Below the pieces are notes generated by a model that saw only the letters and a list, made by a program, of their open reading frames with translations, made no database searches and was not told the DNA's origin. Position numbers and translations under genes: made by a program. Shown one piece after another: positions 25,777 to 34,650 of a stretch of 64,000 nucleotides of DNA. Source of the stretch: Micromonospora coriariae (lineage in GTDB: Bacteria > Actinomycetota > Actinomycetes > Mycobacteriales > Micromonosporaceae); NCBI RefSeq assembly GCF_900091455.1, contig NZ_LT607412.1:2728001-2792000 (forward strand), given 5' to 3'. Position 1 is the stretch's first letter; every line of letters begins with the position of its first letter.

Positions 25777-25925
25777 GCGCTGTTGAGTCGCTGACCTCGG
25801 GGTCCGTATGGTTGGCCCTCGACCGCCGGCGCGATGGCCCCCGATCGACCGGCCCGGTCGGACGGAATTGTCGTACCCCGGCGATAGAGCTGGGACCCGG
25901 ATCCGGCGCAGTGGAGGGGGGACCC

Positions 25926-28604
25926 GTGTCGGTCACCGACGACATGCGGGCGGAGCCACGCTCCGGCGGCCAGCCGCCCGCCCAGCGCGACGGCCAGTTC
26001 GACAAGACTCCGCCCCAGGATGTCGCCGCCGAGCAGTGCGTCCTCGGCGGCATGCTGCTCTCCAAGGACGCCATCGCCGACGTCGTCGAGATCCTGAAGA
26101 CCAACGACTTCTACCGGCCGGTGCACGCCACCATCTTCGACATCATCCTGGACATCTACGGCCGGGGTGAGCCGGCCGACCCGATCACCGTGGCCGCCGC
26201 CCTCACCGACTCCGGTGATCTGGCCCGCATCGGTGGCGCGCCCTACCTGCACACCCTCATCGCCAGCGTGCCCACCGCCGCGAACGCCGCCTACTACGCG
26301 CGGATCGTCAGCGAGCGGGCGGTGCTGCGCCGGCTGGTCGAGGCCGGCACCAAGATCGTGCAGTTGGGTTACGGCACCGCAAGCGGCGGCAGCCGCGACG
26401 TCGACGACGTCGTGGACCTCGCCCAGCAGGCCGTCTACGACGTCACGGAACGCCGCGTCAGCGAGGACTTCGCGGTCCTGGCGGACATGTTGCAGCCAAC
26501 GCTTGACGAGATCGAGGCGGTGGGTGCGCAGGGCGGGATGATGACCGGCGTCCCGACCGGCTTCACCGACCTCGACCGGCTGCTCAACGGCCTTCACGCG
26601 GGCCAGTTGATCATCGTGGCCGGCAGGCCTGGTCTGGGCAAATCGACCGCAAGCATGGACTTCGCTCGAAATGCCGCTATCCGGGCCAACCAGGCGGCTG
26701 CCATCTTCTCGCTGGAAATGAGCAAGGTCGAGATCGTCATGCGACTGCTCTCCGCCGAGGCGCGGGTGCCGCTGCACGTGCTGCGCAGCGGGCAGCTCTC
26801 CGACGACGACTGGACCAAGCTGGCCCGGTGCATGGGCGAGATCAGCGAGGCACCGCTCTTCGTCGACGACACGCCGAGCATGAACCTGATGGAGATCCGG
26901 GCCAAGGCCCGCCGGCTCAAGCAGCGGCACGACCTCAAGTTGATCGTGGTCGACTACCTCCAGCTGATGACCTCGCCGAAGCGCACCGAGAGCCGACAGC
27001 AGGAGGTCGCCGACCTCTCCCGTGGCCTCAAGCTGCTGGCCAAGGAGGTCGAGTGCCCGGTCATCGCGGTCAGCCAGCTGAACCGTGGCCCCGAGCAGCG
27101 CACCGACAAGCGCCCCCAGCTGTCCGATCTGCGCGAATCGGGTTGCCTCACTGCGGAGACCCGAGTGATACGTGCGGACGACAATACCGAGATCACTTTG
27201 GGTGAGTTGCTGGCCAACAACGCAAAGGACATTCCGGTCTGGGCGCTGGACGAGGGTCTGCGCTACACCCCTCGCACCATGACCCACGTCTTCCCGAGCG
27301 GCACCCGCGAGGTGTTCCGGCTGACCCTCGCATCGGGCAAACAGATCGACGCTACGGCCAACCACCCCTTCCTCGCGTTCACGGGGTGGGTGCCGCTAGG
27401 TGAACTGTCGCCAGGAGATCGCATCGCTACGCCGCGACACCTCCCGCCCCCAATGGTCGCCCGCCCATGGGCCGACCCGGAGGTCGTTATGTTGGCGCAC
27501 CTACTGGGCGACGGTTCCTTCGTGCGGCGCCAACCGATCCGTTACGCAAGTCGCGACGAGCTGAACCTGCAGGCCGTGACAGAAGCGGCGAAACATTTCG
27601 GGATCACCGCCCTCCGCGACGACTACGCGGCCGCGAGGGTGACCACCCTCCGGTTGCCCGCGCCTTATCGGCTGGCTCGTGGTCGGCGTAACCCGATCGC
27701 GGCGTGGTTGGACGACTTGGGCCTCTTCGGCCTTCGGTCGCACGAGAAGTTCCTCCCGCCGACCGTCTTCAGCCTGCCCAAGGAGCAGATCACCACCTTT
27801 CTACGGCACCTGTGGGCCACGGACGGTTCGGTGACGGTCAACCGCTCAGGGCGCGGCGGCCGGGTCTATTTCGCGTCCACCAGCCGACGAATGCTCGAGG
27901 ACATCTCGCGGCTGCTCCTGAGGTACGGCATCACGGCCCGACTCAAGGTCGTACCAGTCGTGGGGCATCGCCCGCAGCACACGCTCGACATCTCCGGTCG
28001 GGACGACCAGTTGAGGTTCCTGCGCGAGATTGGCGTCCACGGGCAGCGGTCGGAGGGCTGCGCCGCCCTGCTTGCCGCGTTGGAAACAACGGAGAGCAAC
28101 ACCAACGTCGACACCGTGCCGCGCGAGGTGTGGACCAGGGTCAAGGAAATTCTGGTGGAGCAGGGCATGACCCACCGTGAGTTCGCGAAGGCCATCGGCA
28201 CCCAGTTTTGCGGCAGCGCCCTCTGGAAGCGCGCGCCCAGCCGCTCCCGGCTGGCGGCGATCGCCGCCGTCCTCGACGCGGCCGATCTCGACTTGCACGC
28301 GACCAACGACATCTTCTGGGATTCGATCGTGGCCATCGAGTCGATCGGCGAGCAAGAGGTGTTCGACGCGACTGTGCTCGGGAAGCACAACTTCATCGCC
28401 AACGGCATCGCCACCCACAACTCGATCGAGCAGGATGCCGACGTTGTCATCCTTTTGCACCGCGACGACTACTACGACAAGGAGTCGCCGCGCGCGGGCG
28501 AGGCGGACTTCATCATCGCCAAGCATCGAAACGGCCCCACCGACACGGTGACCGTCGCGGCCCAGCTGCACCTGTCCCGCTTCGTCGACATGGCCATCGT
28601 CTGA
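25926..28604 (+). CDS. dnaB: Replicative DNA helicase DnaB, interrupted by an in-frame intein
   Basis: This 892-residue precursor comprises 466 residues of DnaB extein plus a 426-residue intein (residues 407-832). The N-terminal domain (PPQDVAAEQCVLGGMLLSKD) and the RecA-like motor are complete: Walker A GRPGLGKST near residue 232, AIFSLEMSK, and Walker B LIVVDYLQLM near residue 344. The intein interrupts after DLRESG, and the extein resumes with SIEQDADVVILLHRDDYY. After splicing it forms the hexameric helicase at the replication fork. GTG 25926 is chosen because ggagggggga lies five nt upstream and the frame further upstream has no DnaB similarity. An 11-bp DnaA-like array precedes it. Confidence 0.96.
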   Translation: MSVTDDMRAEPRSGGQPPAQRDGQFDKTPPQDVAAEQCVLGGMLLSKDAIADVVEILKTNDFYRPVHATIFDIILDIYGRGEPADPITVAAALTDSGDLARIGGAPYLHTLIASVPTAANAAYYARIVSERAVLRRLVEAGTKIVQLGYGTASGGSRDVDDVVDLAQQAVYDVTERRVSEDFAVLADMLQPTLDEIEAVGAQGGMMTGVPTGFTDLDRLLNGLHAGQLIIVAGRPGLGKSTASMDFARNAAIRANQAAAIFSLEMSKVEIVMRLLSAEARVPLHVLRSGQLSDDDWTKLARCMGEISEAPLFVDDTPSMNLMEIRAKARRLKQRHDLKLIVVDYLQLMTSPKRTESRQQEVADLSRGLKLLAKEVECPVIAVSQLNRGPEQRTDKRPQLSDLRESGCLTAETRVIRADDNTEITLGELLANNAKDIPVWALDEGLRYTPRTMTHVFPSGTREVFRLTLASGKQIDATANHPFLAFTGWVPLGELSPGDRIATPRHLPPPMVARPWADPEVVMLAHLLGDGSFVRRQPIRYASRDELNLQAVTEAAKHFGITALRDDYAAARVTTLRLPAPYRLARGRRNPIAAWLDDLGLFGLRSHEKFLPPTVFSLPKEQITTFLRHLWATDGSVTVNRSGRGGRVYFASTSRRMLEDISRLLLRYGITARLKVVPVVGHRPQHTLDISGRDDQLRFLREIGVHGQRSEGCAALLAALETTESNTNVDTVPREVWTRVKEILVEQGMTHREFAKAIGTQFCGSALWKRAPSRSRLAAIAAVLDAADLDLHATNDIFWDSIVAIESIGEQEVFDATVLGKHNFIANGIATHNSIEQDADVVILLHRDDYYDKESPRAGEADFIIAKHRNGPTDTVTVAAQLHLSRFVDMAIV
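27144..28421 (+). mobile_element. DnaB intein with LAGLIDADG homing endonuclease domain
   Basis: The intein runs from Cys1 (CLTAETRVIRADDNTEITL, block A) to a C-terminal HNFIANGIATHN; the next residue is Ser, the +1 nucleophile. Block B is DATANHPFL, with TxxH-like spacing. Endonuclease blocks are seen as LAHLLGDGSF and FLRHLWATDGS, the two LAGLIDADG-type motifs with acidic residues, so the homing nuclease may be active. The insertion point (ESG|SIEQD) is the same as for the Ssp and Rma DnaB inteins. Codon use is less G/C-biased than in the flanking exteins (for example gttacgcaagtcgcg, ttatcggctggc), consistent with horizontal arrival. Confidence 0.93.
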
Positions 28605-28623
28605 TCGGCGCGAGCACCGACGC

Positions 28624-29301
28624 TCAGCCCAACAGCGGGAACCAGCCCGCCGATTCGCCCAGCTCCAACCGGTCCCGGTCGGTGAGCGGGAGACGCCCGG
28701 TGGCTTTCAACAGGAACTCCTCGTCGTCCCACGCCGTGGGGCGGACCGTGTCGTCGCTCATCAGGCCGTCCATGGTCGCCACCGCGACCCGTACCGCCAG
28801 TCGGCCCGGCGGCGGCGCGTCGGGCAGTTCCAGCGTCAGGTCCAGGTGGTGCACGACGGCTTCGGTGGTCAGGGTGGCGAGGAAGTCCGGTACGCGTAGC
28901 ACGTGCCCCTGCGTGGTCACGTACCCCGTCGGGTCGGCTGCGGCGGCGGCCCGGATCGCCGCCGGGGCGGTGTCCCGCCAGAGCCGGACGATCCCGGTCG
29001 GCCGGTCGAAGGCGGCCGCGGACCGGCGGACCGACCAGGCGTGCCGGGCGTCGATACCACCGTCGGACGGGAAGCCGCGCCAGTAGCTGACGTCGTCCAC
29101 GTCGGCGGGGCCGTCGGCGGGACTGGCCAGCGCGACCAGGGCCCGCTGGGCGTCGCCGAGCACGTGGAAGAGGACATCCGCGACGAGCCACCCCCGGCAG
29201 CGGGTGGATCGTTGCAGGTCCCCGTCGTCCCGGCCGTCGACCACGCCGGTGATCCCGTCGTACGCCTGGGCCAGCGCCTCGGCCGGCCGGATCGCGCTCA
29301 T
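28624..29301 (-). CDS. Maleylpyruvate isomerase/mycothiol-dependent (DinB-like) family protein
   Basis: This 225-residue protein starts at ATG 29301 (MSAIRPAEALAQAYDGITGV). The segment STRCRGWLVADVLFHVLGDAQRALVAL resembles the metal-binding helix bundle of mycothiol-dependent maleylpyruvate isomerase N-terminal domains (typical C.GW...H), and EAVVHHLDLTLELP is the second conserved His motif. Such proteins bind a divalent metal and act in thiol-dependent reactions; the substrate is not evident here. It is the last gene of a leftward group, 112 nt after the zinc-ribbon gene. Confidence 0.8.
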   Translation of the reverse strand: MSAIRPAEALAQAYDGITGVVDGRDDGDLQRSTRCRGWLVADVLFHVLGDAQRALVALASPADGPADVDDVSYWRGFPSDGGIDARHAWSVRRSAAAFDRPTGIVRLWRDTAPAAIRAAAAADPTGYVTTQGHVLRVPDFLATLTTEAVVHHLDLTLELPDAPPPGRLAVRVAVATMDGLMSDDTVRPTAWDDEEFLLKATGRLPLTDRDRLELGESAGWFPLLG

Positions 29302-29413
29302 GCGATGCAGCCTCGCACGGACCAACCCGCCCGCCAACCGTTGTCGATGGTGGCGGTGGACGAAGCGCCCGGGCCGACGCGCGGATCGGCCCGGGCGGGA
29401 TGATGACCTCGGC

Positions 29414-29785
29414 TCAGCCGAACATCTCGTCGAGGAATCCCTTGCGCTTCTTCTGCCGGTAGTGGCCGTGGTAGCCGTGGTGCTGTTGGCCGCCGTAAAC
29501 CGGCGCCGGCGGGTAGCCGTGGGCGGGCGGGGGCGGTGGCGGCGGGGGAACCGCACCGTAGCCGGGCTGGTGCTGCGGCGGTGGGTAGCCACCGGGCTGC
29601 TGAGCGGGCTGCGGCGGCGGGCCGGCCTGCTGGCGGCTCCAGTTGGCCTCCGCCTCGAAGAGCTTCTCAAGCTCGCCGCGGTCGAGGAAAATGCCTCGGC
29701 ACTCCCCGCACTGGTCGATGACGACGCCGCTGCGCTCGTACTGACGCATTTCTCCGTGACACTTGGGACAGGTGAGACTCATCAT
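29414..29785 (-). CDS. TFIIB-type zinc-ribbon protein
   Basis: This is a 123-residue protein. The N-terminal 45 residues form a zf-TFIIB ribbon: LTCPKCHGEMRQYERSGVV, IDQCGECRGIFLDRGELEKL, with CxxC...CxxC zinc ligands. The rest is a Pro/Gly/Gln/His-rich flexible segment (QPGGYPPPQHQPGYG, HHGYHGHYRQKKRKGF). Family members are short and uncharacterised. It lies 19 nt downstream of the phosphoribosyltransferase gene on the same strand, so co-transcription is likely. The start may be either of two adjacent ATGs (29785 or 29782). Confidence 0.85.
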   Translation of the reverse strand: MMSLTCPKCHGEMRQYERSGVVIDQCGECRGIFLDRGELEKLFEAEANWSRQQAGPPPQPAQQPGGYPPPQHQPGYGAVPPPPPPPPAHGYPPAPVYGGQQHHGYHGHYRQKKRKGFLDEMFG

Positions 29786-29804
29786 CCGAAGGTACCCGGT
29801 CGAG

Positions 29805-30437
29805 TCACGCGGTCGCGGTAAGCGCCTCGATCACCTCTTCGTCGGGCACCTCGTGGAAGTCCTCGTAGTAGACGCTGACCGCGCCGAAATCCTGCGGGCG
29901 TTGGGCGCAGACGACCTGGTCGGCCTCCGCGGCCAGTAGCTCGTACGCCTCCTGTGCGCCGACCGGCACCGCCACCACCACCCGACGTGCGCCGAGTCGG
30001 CGGACGACCTCGACGGCGGCGCGCGCGGTCGCGCCGGTGGCCAGGCCGTCGTCAACGATCACCGCGATCCGCCCGGCGAGGTCCAGCGGCGGTCGGTCGC
30101 CCCGGTAGAGCCGCTCCCGACGCTCCAACTCGGTCTGCTCCCGGTGGTTGACCTCGGCGATGTCGTCGCTGCTGAGCCGGCTGGCCACCGCCTCGTTGAG
30201 CACCTGCACACCGCCCGGGCCGAGCGCGCCGAAGGCGACCTCCCGGGCCCACGGCATGCCGAGCTTGCGGACCACCAGCACGTCCAGGGGCGCGCCGAGC
30301 CGTTCGGCGACGACCCGGGCCACAGGCACGCCGCCGCGGACCAGGCCGAGGACGACGACGTCCGGCTCGCCGATGAGTGCGGTGAGCCGATCGGCGAGCA
30401 CCTGGCCCGCCTCGGCCCGGTCGCGGTACGTGGTCAT
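29805..30437 (-). CDS. Phosphoribosyltransferase-family protein
   Basis: This 210-residue protein has a type I phosphoribosyltransferase fold. VVVLGLVRGGVPVARVVAER is the N-terminal nucleotide-loop region and IAVIVDDGLATGATARAAVE is the PRPP-binding motif with its VDDGxATG signature. The C-terminus DFGAVSVYYEDFHEVPDEEV is the conserved ending of this stand-alone subgroup, sometimes fused to hydrolases. Its substrate is unknown. It lies between a GT-C-like gene (41 nt upstream) and the zinc-ribbon gene. Confidence 0.88.
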   Translation of the reverse strand: MTTYRDRAEAGQVLADRLTALIGEPDVVVLGLVRGGVPVARVVAERLGAPLDVLVVRKLGMPWAREVAFGALGPGGVQVLNEAVASRLSSDDIAEVNHREQTELERRERLYRGDRPPLDLAGRIAVIVDDGLATGATARAAVEVVRRLGARRVVVAVPVGAQEAYELLAAEADQVVCAQRPQDFGAVSVYYEDFHEVPDEEVIEALTATA

Positions 30438-30478
30438 GCCTTCAGGTGTACGCCGTGTCGCGTCGTTCCGCCCGGCAG

Positions 30479-31816
30479 TTACGCCGAAGTGGCCCGACCG
30501 GACAGCTCGCCGGGCACCGGGACGGTCGACGCGTCGGTGGTGCGGTGCAGTGCGGGTGCCCAGGTGAGCAGGGCCAGCGGATACAACAGGTAGCCGAACC
30601 GGGTCGAGGGCATCAGGAGGATCGCGGCGAGCAGCCCGTACCCGCAGATCAGCGCCGTGGCCACGGCGGTGCGGGGCGGACGGCGGGCGAGTCGGACGGC
30701 GATGGTCAGGCCGGCCGCGACCAGTAACGCGGCGGCGATCAGCCGGCCGGCGGGCAGCGCGGTGGCGATCAGGTAGCCGGGGAACGGGGACTGCGCGGGG
30801 CTGGTGACCAGGCCGTGGCCGAGCGGGAAACGCAGCACGTTCTCGATCAGCGCGTCACGGTCGACCAGCAGGGCCGGGAGCAGGGCCGCCACGGGCAACC
30901 CGATCGCGCCGGCGGCGACCCGGGTGCCGGCCCGCCGGGTCAGCCCCCACACGATCAGGACCAGGGCGACCGGCCAGGCGAACAACTTCAGCGCGCCGGC
31001 CAGCCCGACCGCGAGGCCGGCCCGGCCGGGTCGGTCGGCGGCGGCGAGCGCGAGAGCGAGCAGGCAGAGCGCGAGTACGGGCAGGTCGTCGCCGCCGGTG
31101 GCGAGGGTGAGCGCGCAGATCGGCAGGACGGTGGCGGCCTGCACGCCCCGCAGCAGGGCGGCGCCCCGACGGTCGTCGGCGTCGGCGGTCGTGGCCGGGT
31201 GTGCGCGGTGGGCGGAGCGAAGGGCGGCCACGGCCAGGGCGAGCGCCAGCGCGGTGCCCACCGAGAACCAGACCCGGGCATCGGTCCACGCGGCGTCGAA
31301 CAGGGCTCTGGGCAGGCCGAACATCGCCATGCCCGGCTGGTACGGCGTGTAGCCGAGCAGCTGCTCGCCGTGCGGCAGGGCGGCTATGGCGTCGTGCCCG
31401 AGGTACGGCGTGCCGTGGTCGAGTAGGCGCGCCCCGGCCTGTTCCACGACCAGCACCTCCTCCTGGGCTCGGTCGACGCGTCCGGTGGCCCGCTCGACGC
31501 TCTGCCAGAGCACGGGCAGCAGGGCGGTGCTCGCCCAGACGAATCCGGTGACCGTCCACCGGGCTGGCAGGCCGACCAGCCGGGAGGCCGAGCCGCGTCG
31601 GCGAAGGATGAGCTGGAGGACCACCGCCAGTGCCGCGATGAGGTAGCCGACTGTGGCGACCGTGCCCCAGGCCCGGTGCGGCAGCAGCGTCGAGGTGACC
31701 GCGGTGATCGCGGCGAAGATGGCCGAGACGGCGTAGAGACCGAGGTCGAGGGCGAGGCCCCCGGCGGCGGTGTCGAGCGTCCGCCAGCGACGGGCGGTCG
31801 GGTGGTCGGCGGTCAC
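30479..31816 (-). CDS. Polytopic membrane protein, GT-C/GT87-like
   Basis: This 445-residue membrane protein has ~11 hydrophobic segments (YAVSAIFAAITAVTSTLLPH, FVWASTALLPVLWQSV, RAGLAVGLAGALKLFAWPVA). The loop DHGTPYLGHDAIAALPHGEQL follows the first helices in the position of the catalytic loop in GT-C enzymes, and GLAGALKLFAWP echoes GT87 proteins. A role transferring sugars from polyprenol carriers to envelope glycans is likely but the substrate is unknown. The GTG start at 31816 lies 37 nt after the stop of the GGDEF-EAL gene on the same strand. Confidence 0.75.
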   Translation of the reverse strand: MTADHPTARRWRTLDTAAGGLALDLGLYAVSAIFAAITAVTSTLLPHRAWGTVATVGYLIAALAVVLQLILRRRGSASRLVGLPARWTVTGFVWASTALLPVLWQSVERATGRVDRAQEEVLVVEQAGARLLDHGTPYLGHDAIAALPHGEQLLGYTPYQPGMAMFGLPRALFDAAWTDARVWFSVGTALALALAVAALRSAHRAHPATTADADDRRGAALLRGVQAATVLPICALTLATGGDDLPVLALCLLALALAAADRPGRAGLAVGLAGALKLFAWPVALVLIVWGLTRRAGTRVAAGAIGLPVAALLPALLVDRDALIENVLRFPLGHGLVTSPAQSPFPGYLIATALPAGRLIAAALLVAAGLTIAVRLARRPPRTAVATALICGYGLLAAILLMPSTRFGYLLYPLALLTWAPALHRTTDASTVPVPGELSGRATSA

Positions 31817-31853
31817 GGGCGCCAGTCTGGCAGACCGCTCTGCCGGGACCCGG

Positions 31854-34382
31854 TCAGGCGGGGAGGTGGGGAAGGCGGTCCGGGCGGGACCGGCCGCCCT
31901 GGCGGCGGTTCTGGGTCAGCCGGATCACCGCGCCGGCGTCGTGCAGCGGCGGTGCGAGGGCGCCCGGGCGGCCGCCCGAGCCGCGCTGCAACGCCGCGAG
32001 GAGAGTGCCGGCGGGCATCGGCCGGGCGAACAGGTGCCCCTGGCCGGCGGTGCAACCCAGCTCCCAGAGGGCCCTTCGTTGCGGTTCGCTCTCCACCCCC
32101 TCGGCCACCACGTCAAGGTCGAGGCTGCGGCCCAGGTCGAGGGTGGAACGGATGACGGCGGCGGCCTCCGCCGAACTCTCCATCGTCGTCACGAAGCTGC
32201 GGTCGATCTTCAGCTCGTGCACGGGGATCCGGGAGAGCAGGGAGAGCGAGGAGTAGCCGGTGCCGAAGTCGTCCAGCGCCAAACGGACGCCCTCGTCGCG
32301 CAGCCGGCTCAGCACCCGGTCCACCACGTCGAGCTGGCTGAGCGTCAGCGTCTCGGTCAACTCCAGCACCAACCGGTCCGGCGGCAGGTCGTGGGCGCGC
32401 AGGTGGGCCAGCACCGAGCCGGGGAAGCGCGCGTCGAGCAGGCTGCGCGGGGACACGTTGACCGCGACCGGCACGTCGAAGCCGGCGTCGCGCCAGCCGG
32501 CCGCGGCGATCAACGCCTGGTCGAGGATCGCCTCGGCGAAGGCCGGTAGCAGCCCGGAGCGCTCCACCGCCTCCAGGAAACGCAGCGGATCGATCATGCC
32601 GTGGGTGGGGTGGTGCCAGCGGGCCAGCGCCTCCGCGCTGGTCACCTCGCCGGTGCCCAGGTCGACGATCGGTTGGAAGTTGACGACGAACTCGTGGTCG
32701 GCGACCGCCCGTGGCAGGTCCCCCCCGAGGGTGAGTCGGCCGAGGTCGGCGGTGTCCCGGGCCGGGGCGTACGTGGAGATCCGTTGACCGGCCCGCTTCG
32801 CCTGGTACATCGCCACGTCGGCGCGGCGCAGCAGCTCTGCCATGCCGCCACTGGCCGGGGCGACGGAGATCCCGCCGCTGGCTTCGACGCTGATCCGCAT
32901 GCCGTCCAGCTCGAACGGTTCGTGCAGCGCGGCGAGCAGCGTCTCCGCCCGGTGCGCGGCGACCGCCGGGGCCGGCAGCCCGCGCAGGAGTACGGCGAAC
33001 TCGTCGCCGCCGAGGCGGGCCACCAGGTCAGTGGCCTGGGCGGCGCCCCGCAGACGTTCGGCCACCTGTACCAGCACCTGGTCGCCGGCGGCGTGCCCGA
33101 GCGTGTCGTTGACCTCTTTGAAGTGGTTGAGGTCGATCAGCACCAGCGCGGTCACCCCGTCCGCGTGTCGCCCGCTCAACTGCTCGGTGCCCTTGTCGAG
33201 CAGGTGCCGACGGTTGGCCAGGCCGGTCAGCGCGTCGTGCGCCGCGGCGTACGCGTGCTCGTCGGCGACCCGTGCCAGCTCGGCGTACGCCTGGGCGTTG
33301 CGGACCGCCGTGCAGAGCGCGGAGGCGAAGGTACGCAGGGTGTACTGCTCCCGTTCGGAGAGCTGCACCGGGCCGCGGAAGCGCAGCCGCAGCGCGCCGA
33401 TGTCGACCGAACGGTCGTGGCCCTCCAGCGGCGTGGCGACGATCGTGCCGTCCACGTCGGTGGGCGTGCCGGCCGGTCCGTCGAAGGCGATGCCGCCGGC
33501 GTCACCGCGGACGGTGCGGCCACCGTCGCGCAGCTCGATCTCGACCTCGTCGGCGGAGAAAAGCTCGGTGGCCTGGGTGACGGCGTTGGTGAGGACTTTG
33601 TCCAGGTCGACCACGTTGAGCGCGTCGGTGGCGCGGGCGAGCCGCTGCCACGCCTGCTGCTCGGTGCGGCTGCGGATATGCGCGGAGTAGGCCAGGTGCA
33701 GGCTGAGGACCAGGAACGGAACGGCGAGCAGGAGACGTTGATCCGCCCGAAGGATGATCAGGGTGAAGGCTGCGACCACGAATCGGACGGCGAAGCCGGC
33801 GAGCCGTAGGTCCCAGTGGTTACGGAACTGACGGGCGACACGGGTGCCCGACGCCAGCGCGATGACCGGGATGGCCAACAGGTCGTCGAGCACCGCGGCG
33901 GCGAGGTACACCGCCCCGAGCAGGATGAAGAGGTCCCACAGGCCCTCTGGCGGCCAGCGCTCGCCGAGGAGCATGACCACCGCAGTCGCGCCACCGGCCA
34001 CGAGGGTGTGTTTGGCGATGCCGAACGCCGCTTTGATCGCGGTCAACCGGTTGAGGAGCGAGACGCAGGCGATACCGATGCCGGTGGAGAGGATCACCCA
34101 GGGTGGTGGGGCCAGGGCGAGCCCGAGAACGATGGCGGTCTCCACCCAGGCGAACGAGAAGGTCGTCGACCGGATGCGGAGCCGCGCCTTGACGACCGCT
34201 CCGGAGGCGATCATCAGTATGAGTGCCACGATTGTCGAGACGTCGCCCGCGCTGTCCGGCGCCTTGCGTACCGCCGCGAGAGCAGCGGTTACGGCGACGG
34301 CTGTCGCCAGCACCACCAGCACTCCGACGAGGGTCAGCAGGCGGGGGTCGGTGTCCCTTTGACGACGCGTCGTCCGGCTCAC
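31854..34382 (-). CDS. Membrane GGDEF-EAL cyclic-di-GMP protein
   Basis: This is an 842-residue protein with eight or so N-terminal membrane helices (LLTLVGVLVVLATAVAVTAAL), a GAF-like sensor region (~240-385), a GGDEF domain (YAAAHDALTGLANRRHLL, VARLGGDEFAVLLRG near residue 456) and an EAL domain (SAEALARWHHPTHG, LVLELTETLT, LALDDFGTGYSSLSLL, VVAEGVES). Both the GGDEF loop and the EAL catalytic residues including DDFGTG look intact, so it could both make and break cyclic-di-GMP, a regulator of development in actinobacteria. The start is GTG 34382 (VSRTTRRQRDTD). It lies just downstream of two micro-ORFs and is divergent from an AfsR-type regulator. Confidence 0.93.
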   Translation of the reverse strand: MSRTTRRQRDTDPRLLTLVGVLVVLATAVAVTAALAAVRKAPDSAGDVSTIVALILMIASGAVVKARLRIRSTTFSFAWVETAIVLGLALAPPPWVILSTGIGIACVSLLNRLTAIKAAFGIAKHTLVAGGATAVVMLLGERWPPEGLWDLFILLGAVYLAAAVLDDLLAIPVIALASGTRVARQFRNHWDLRLAGFAVRFVVAAFTLIILRADQRLLLAVPFLVLSLHLAYSAHIRSRTEQQAWQRLARATDALNVVDLDKVLTNAVTQATELFSADEVEIELRDGGRTVRGDAGGIAFDGPAGTPTDVDGTIVATPLEGHDRSVDIGALRLRFRGPVQLSEREQYTLRTFASALCTAVRNAQAYAELARVADEHAYAAAHDALTGLANRRHLLDKGTEQLSGRHADGVTALVLIDLNHFKEVNDTLGHAAGDQVLVQVAERLRGAAQATDLVARLGGDEFAVLLRGLPAPAVAAHRAETLLAALHEPFELDGMRISVEASGGISVAPASGGMAELLRRADVAMYQAKRAGQRISTYAPARDTADLGRLTLGGDLPRAVADHEFVVNFQPIVDLGTGEVTSAEALARWHHPTHGMIDPLRFLEAVERSGLLPAFAEAILDQALIAAAGWRDAGFDVPVAVNVSPRSLLDARFPGSVLAHLRAHDLPPDRLVLELTETLTLSQLDVVDRVLSRLRDEGVRLALDDFGTGYSSLSLLSRIPVHELKIDRSFVTTMESSAEAAAVIRSTLDLGRSLDLDVVAEGVESEPQRRALWELGCTAGQGHLFARPMPAGTLLAALQRGSGGRPGALAPPLHDAGAVIRLTQNRRQGGRSRPDRLPHLPA

Positions 34383-34457
34383 TCAACCTCACCCGTAACC
34401 CACCGTCGGTGTCCGCTGACGGGCAGCGTACTCCGGTGTGGCTGTGGTGATAAGGAC

Positions 34458-34481
34458 TCAGTCCCATTCGGTGCTACGCAT
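34458..34481 (-). CDS. Micro-ORF encoding MRSTEWD (7 codons)
   Basis: ATG CGT AGC ACC GAA TGG GAC TGA on the minus strand. A gaagggg lies about 7 nt upstream. It is a near-copy of the upstream micro-ORF, from which it differs by two synonymous codons, loss of one codon (AAC) and a different stop codon. It lies 75 nt before the GGDEF-EAL start, with no other gene between. Peptide function unknown. Confidence 0.45.
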   Translation of the reverse strand: MRSTEWD

Positions 34482-34527
34482 CTGACACCCCTTCAGCGTC
34501 GAGGATCTGCATCTGGCTGAAGCTGGA

Positions 34528-34554
34528 CTAGTCCCACTCGGTGCTGTTGCGCAT
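34528..34554 (-). CDS. Micro-ORF encoding MRNSTEWD (8 codons)
   Basis: ATG CGC AAC AGC ACC GAG TGG GAC TAG on the minus strand. A purine-rich gggggaggg ends about 4 nt before the ATG, a very strong ribosome binding site for so short a frame. A promoter-like pair lies ~110 nt upstream. A small hairpin (arms 34579-34584 and 34591-34596) sits in the leader. The related frame at 34458-34481 follows 46 nt downstream. Confidence 0.5.
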   Translation of the reverse strand: MRNSTEWD

Positions 34555-34650
34555 CGTCCCTCCCCCTTCCCGCTCCGTGGCGCCTGTCGGGGCGCCCGTC
34601 GTTTGGTAGGGCTGAGAGTAGGAGAGGTGACGTGTGAGAAGGAACAATTA

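Noticed and set aside
24786..25925. Upstream extension of the dnaB frame by 380 codons
   Set aside because: It is antisense to the membrane protein gene, contains the phased array and has no DnaB similarity; the GTG at 25926 has a strong ribosome site.
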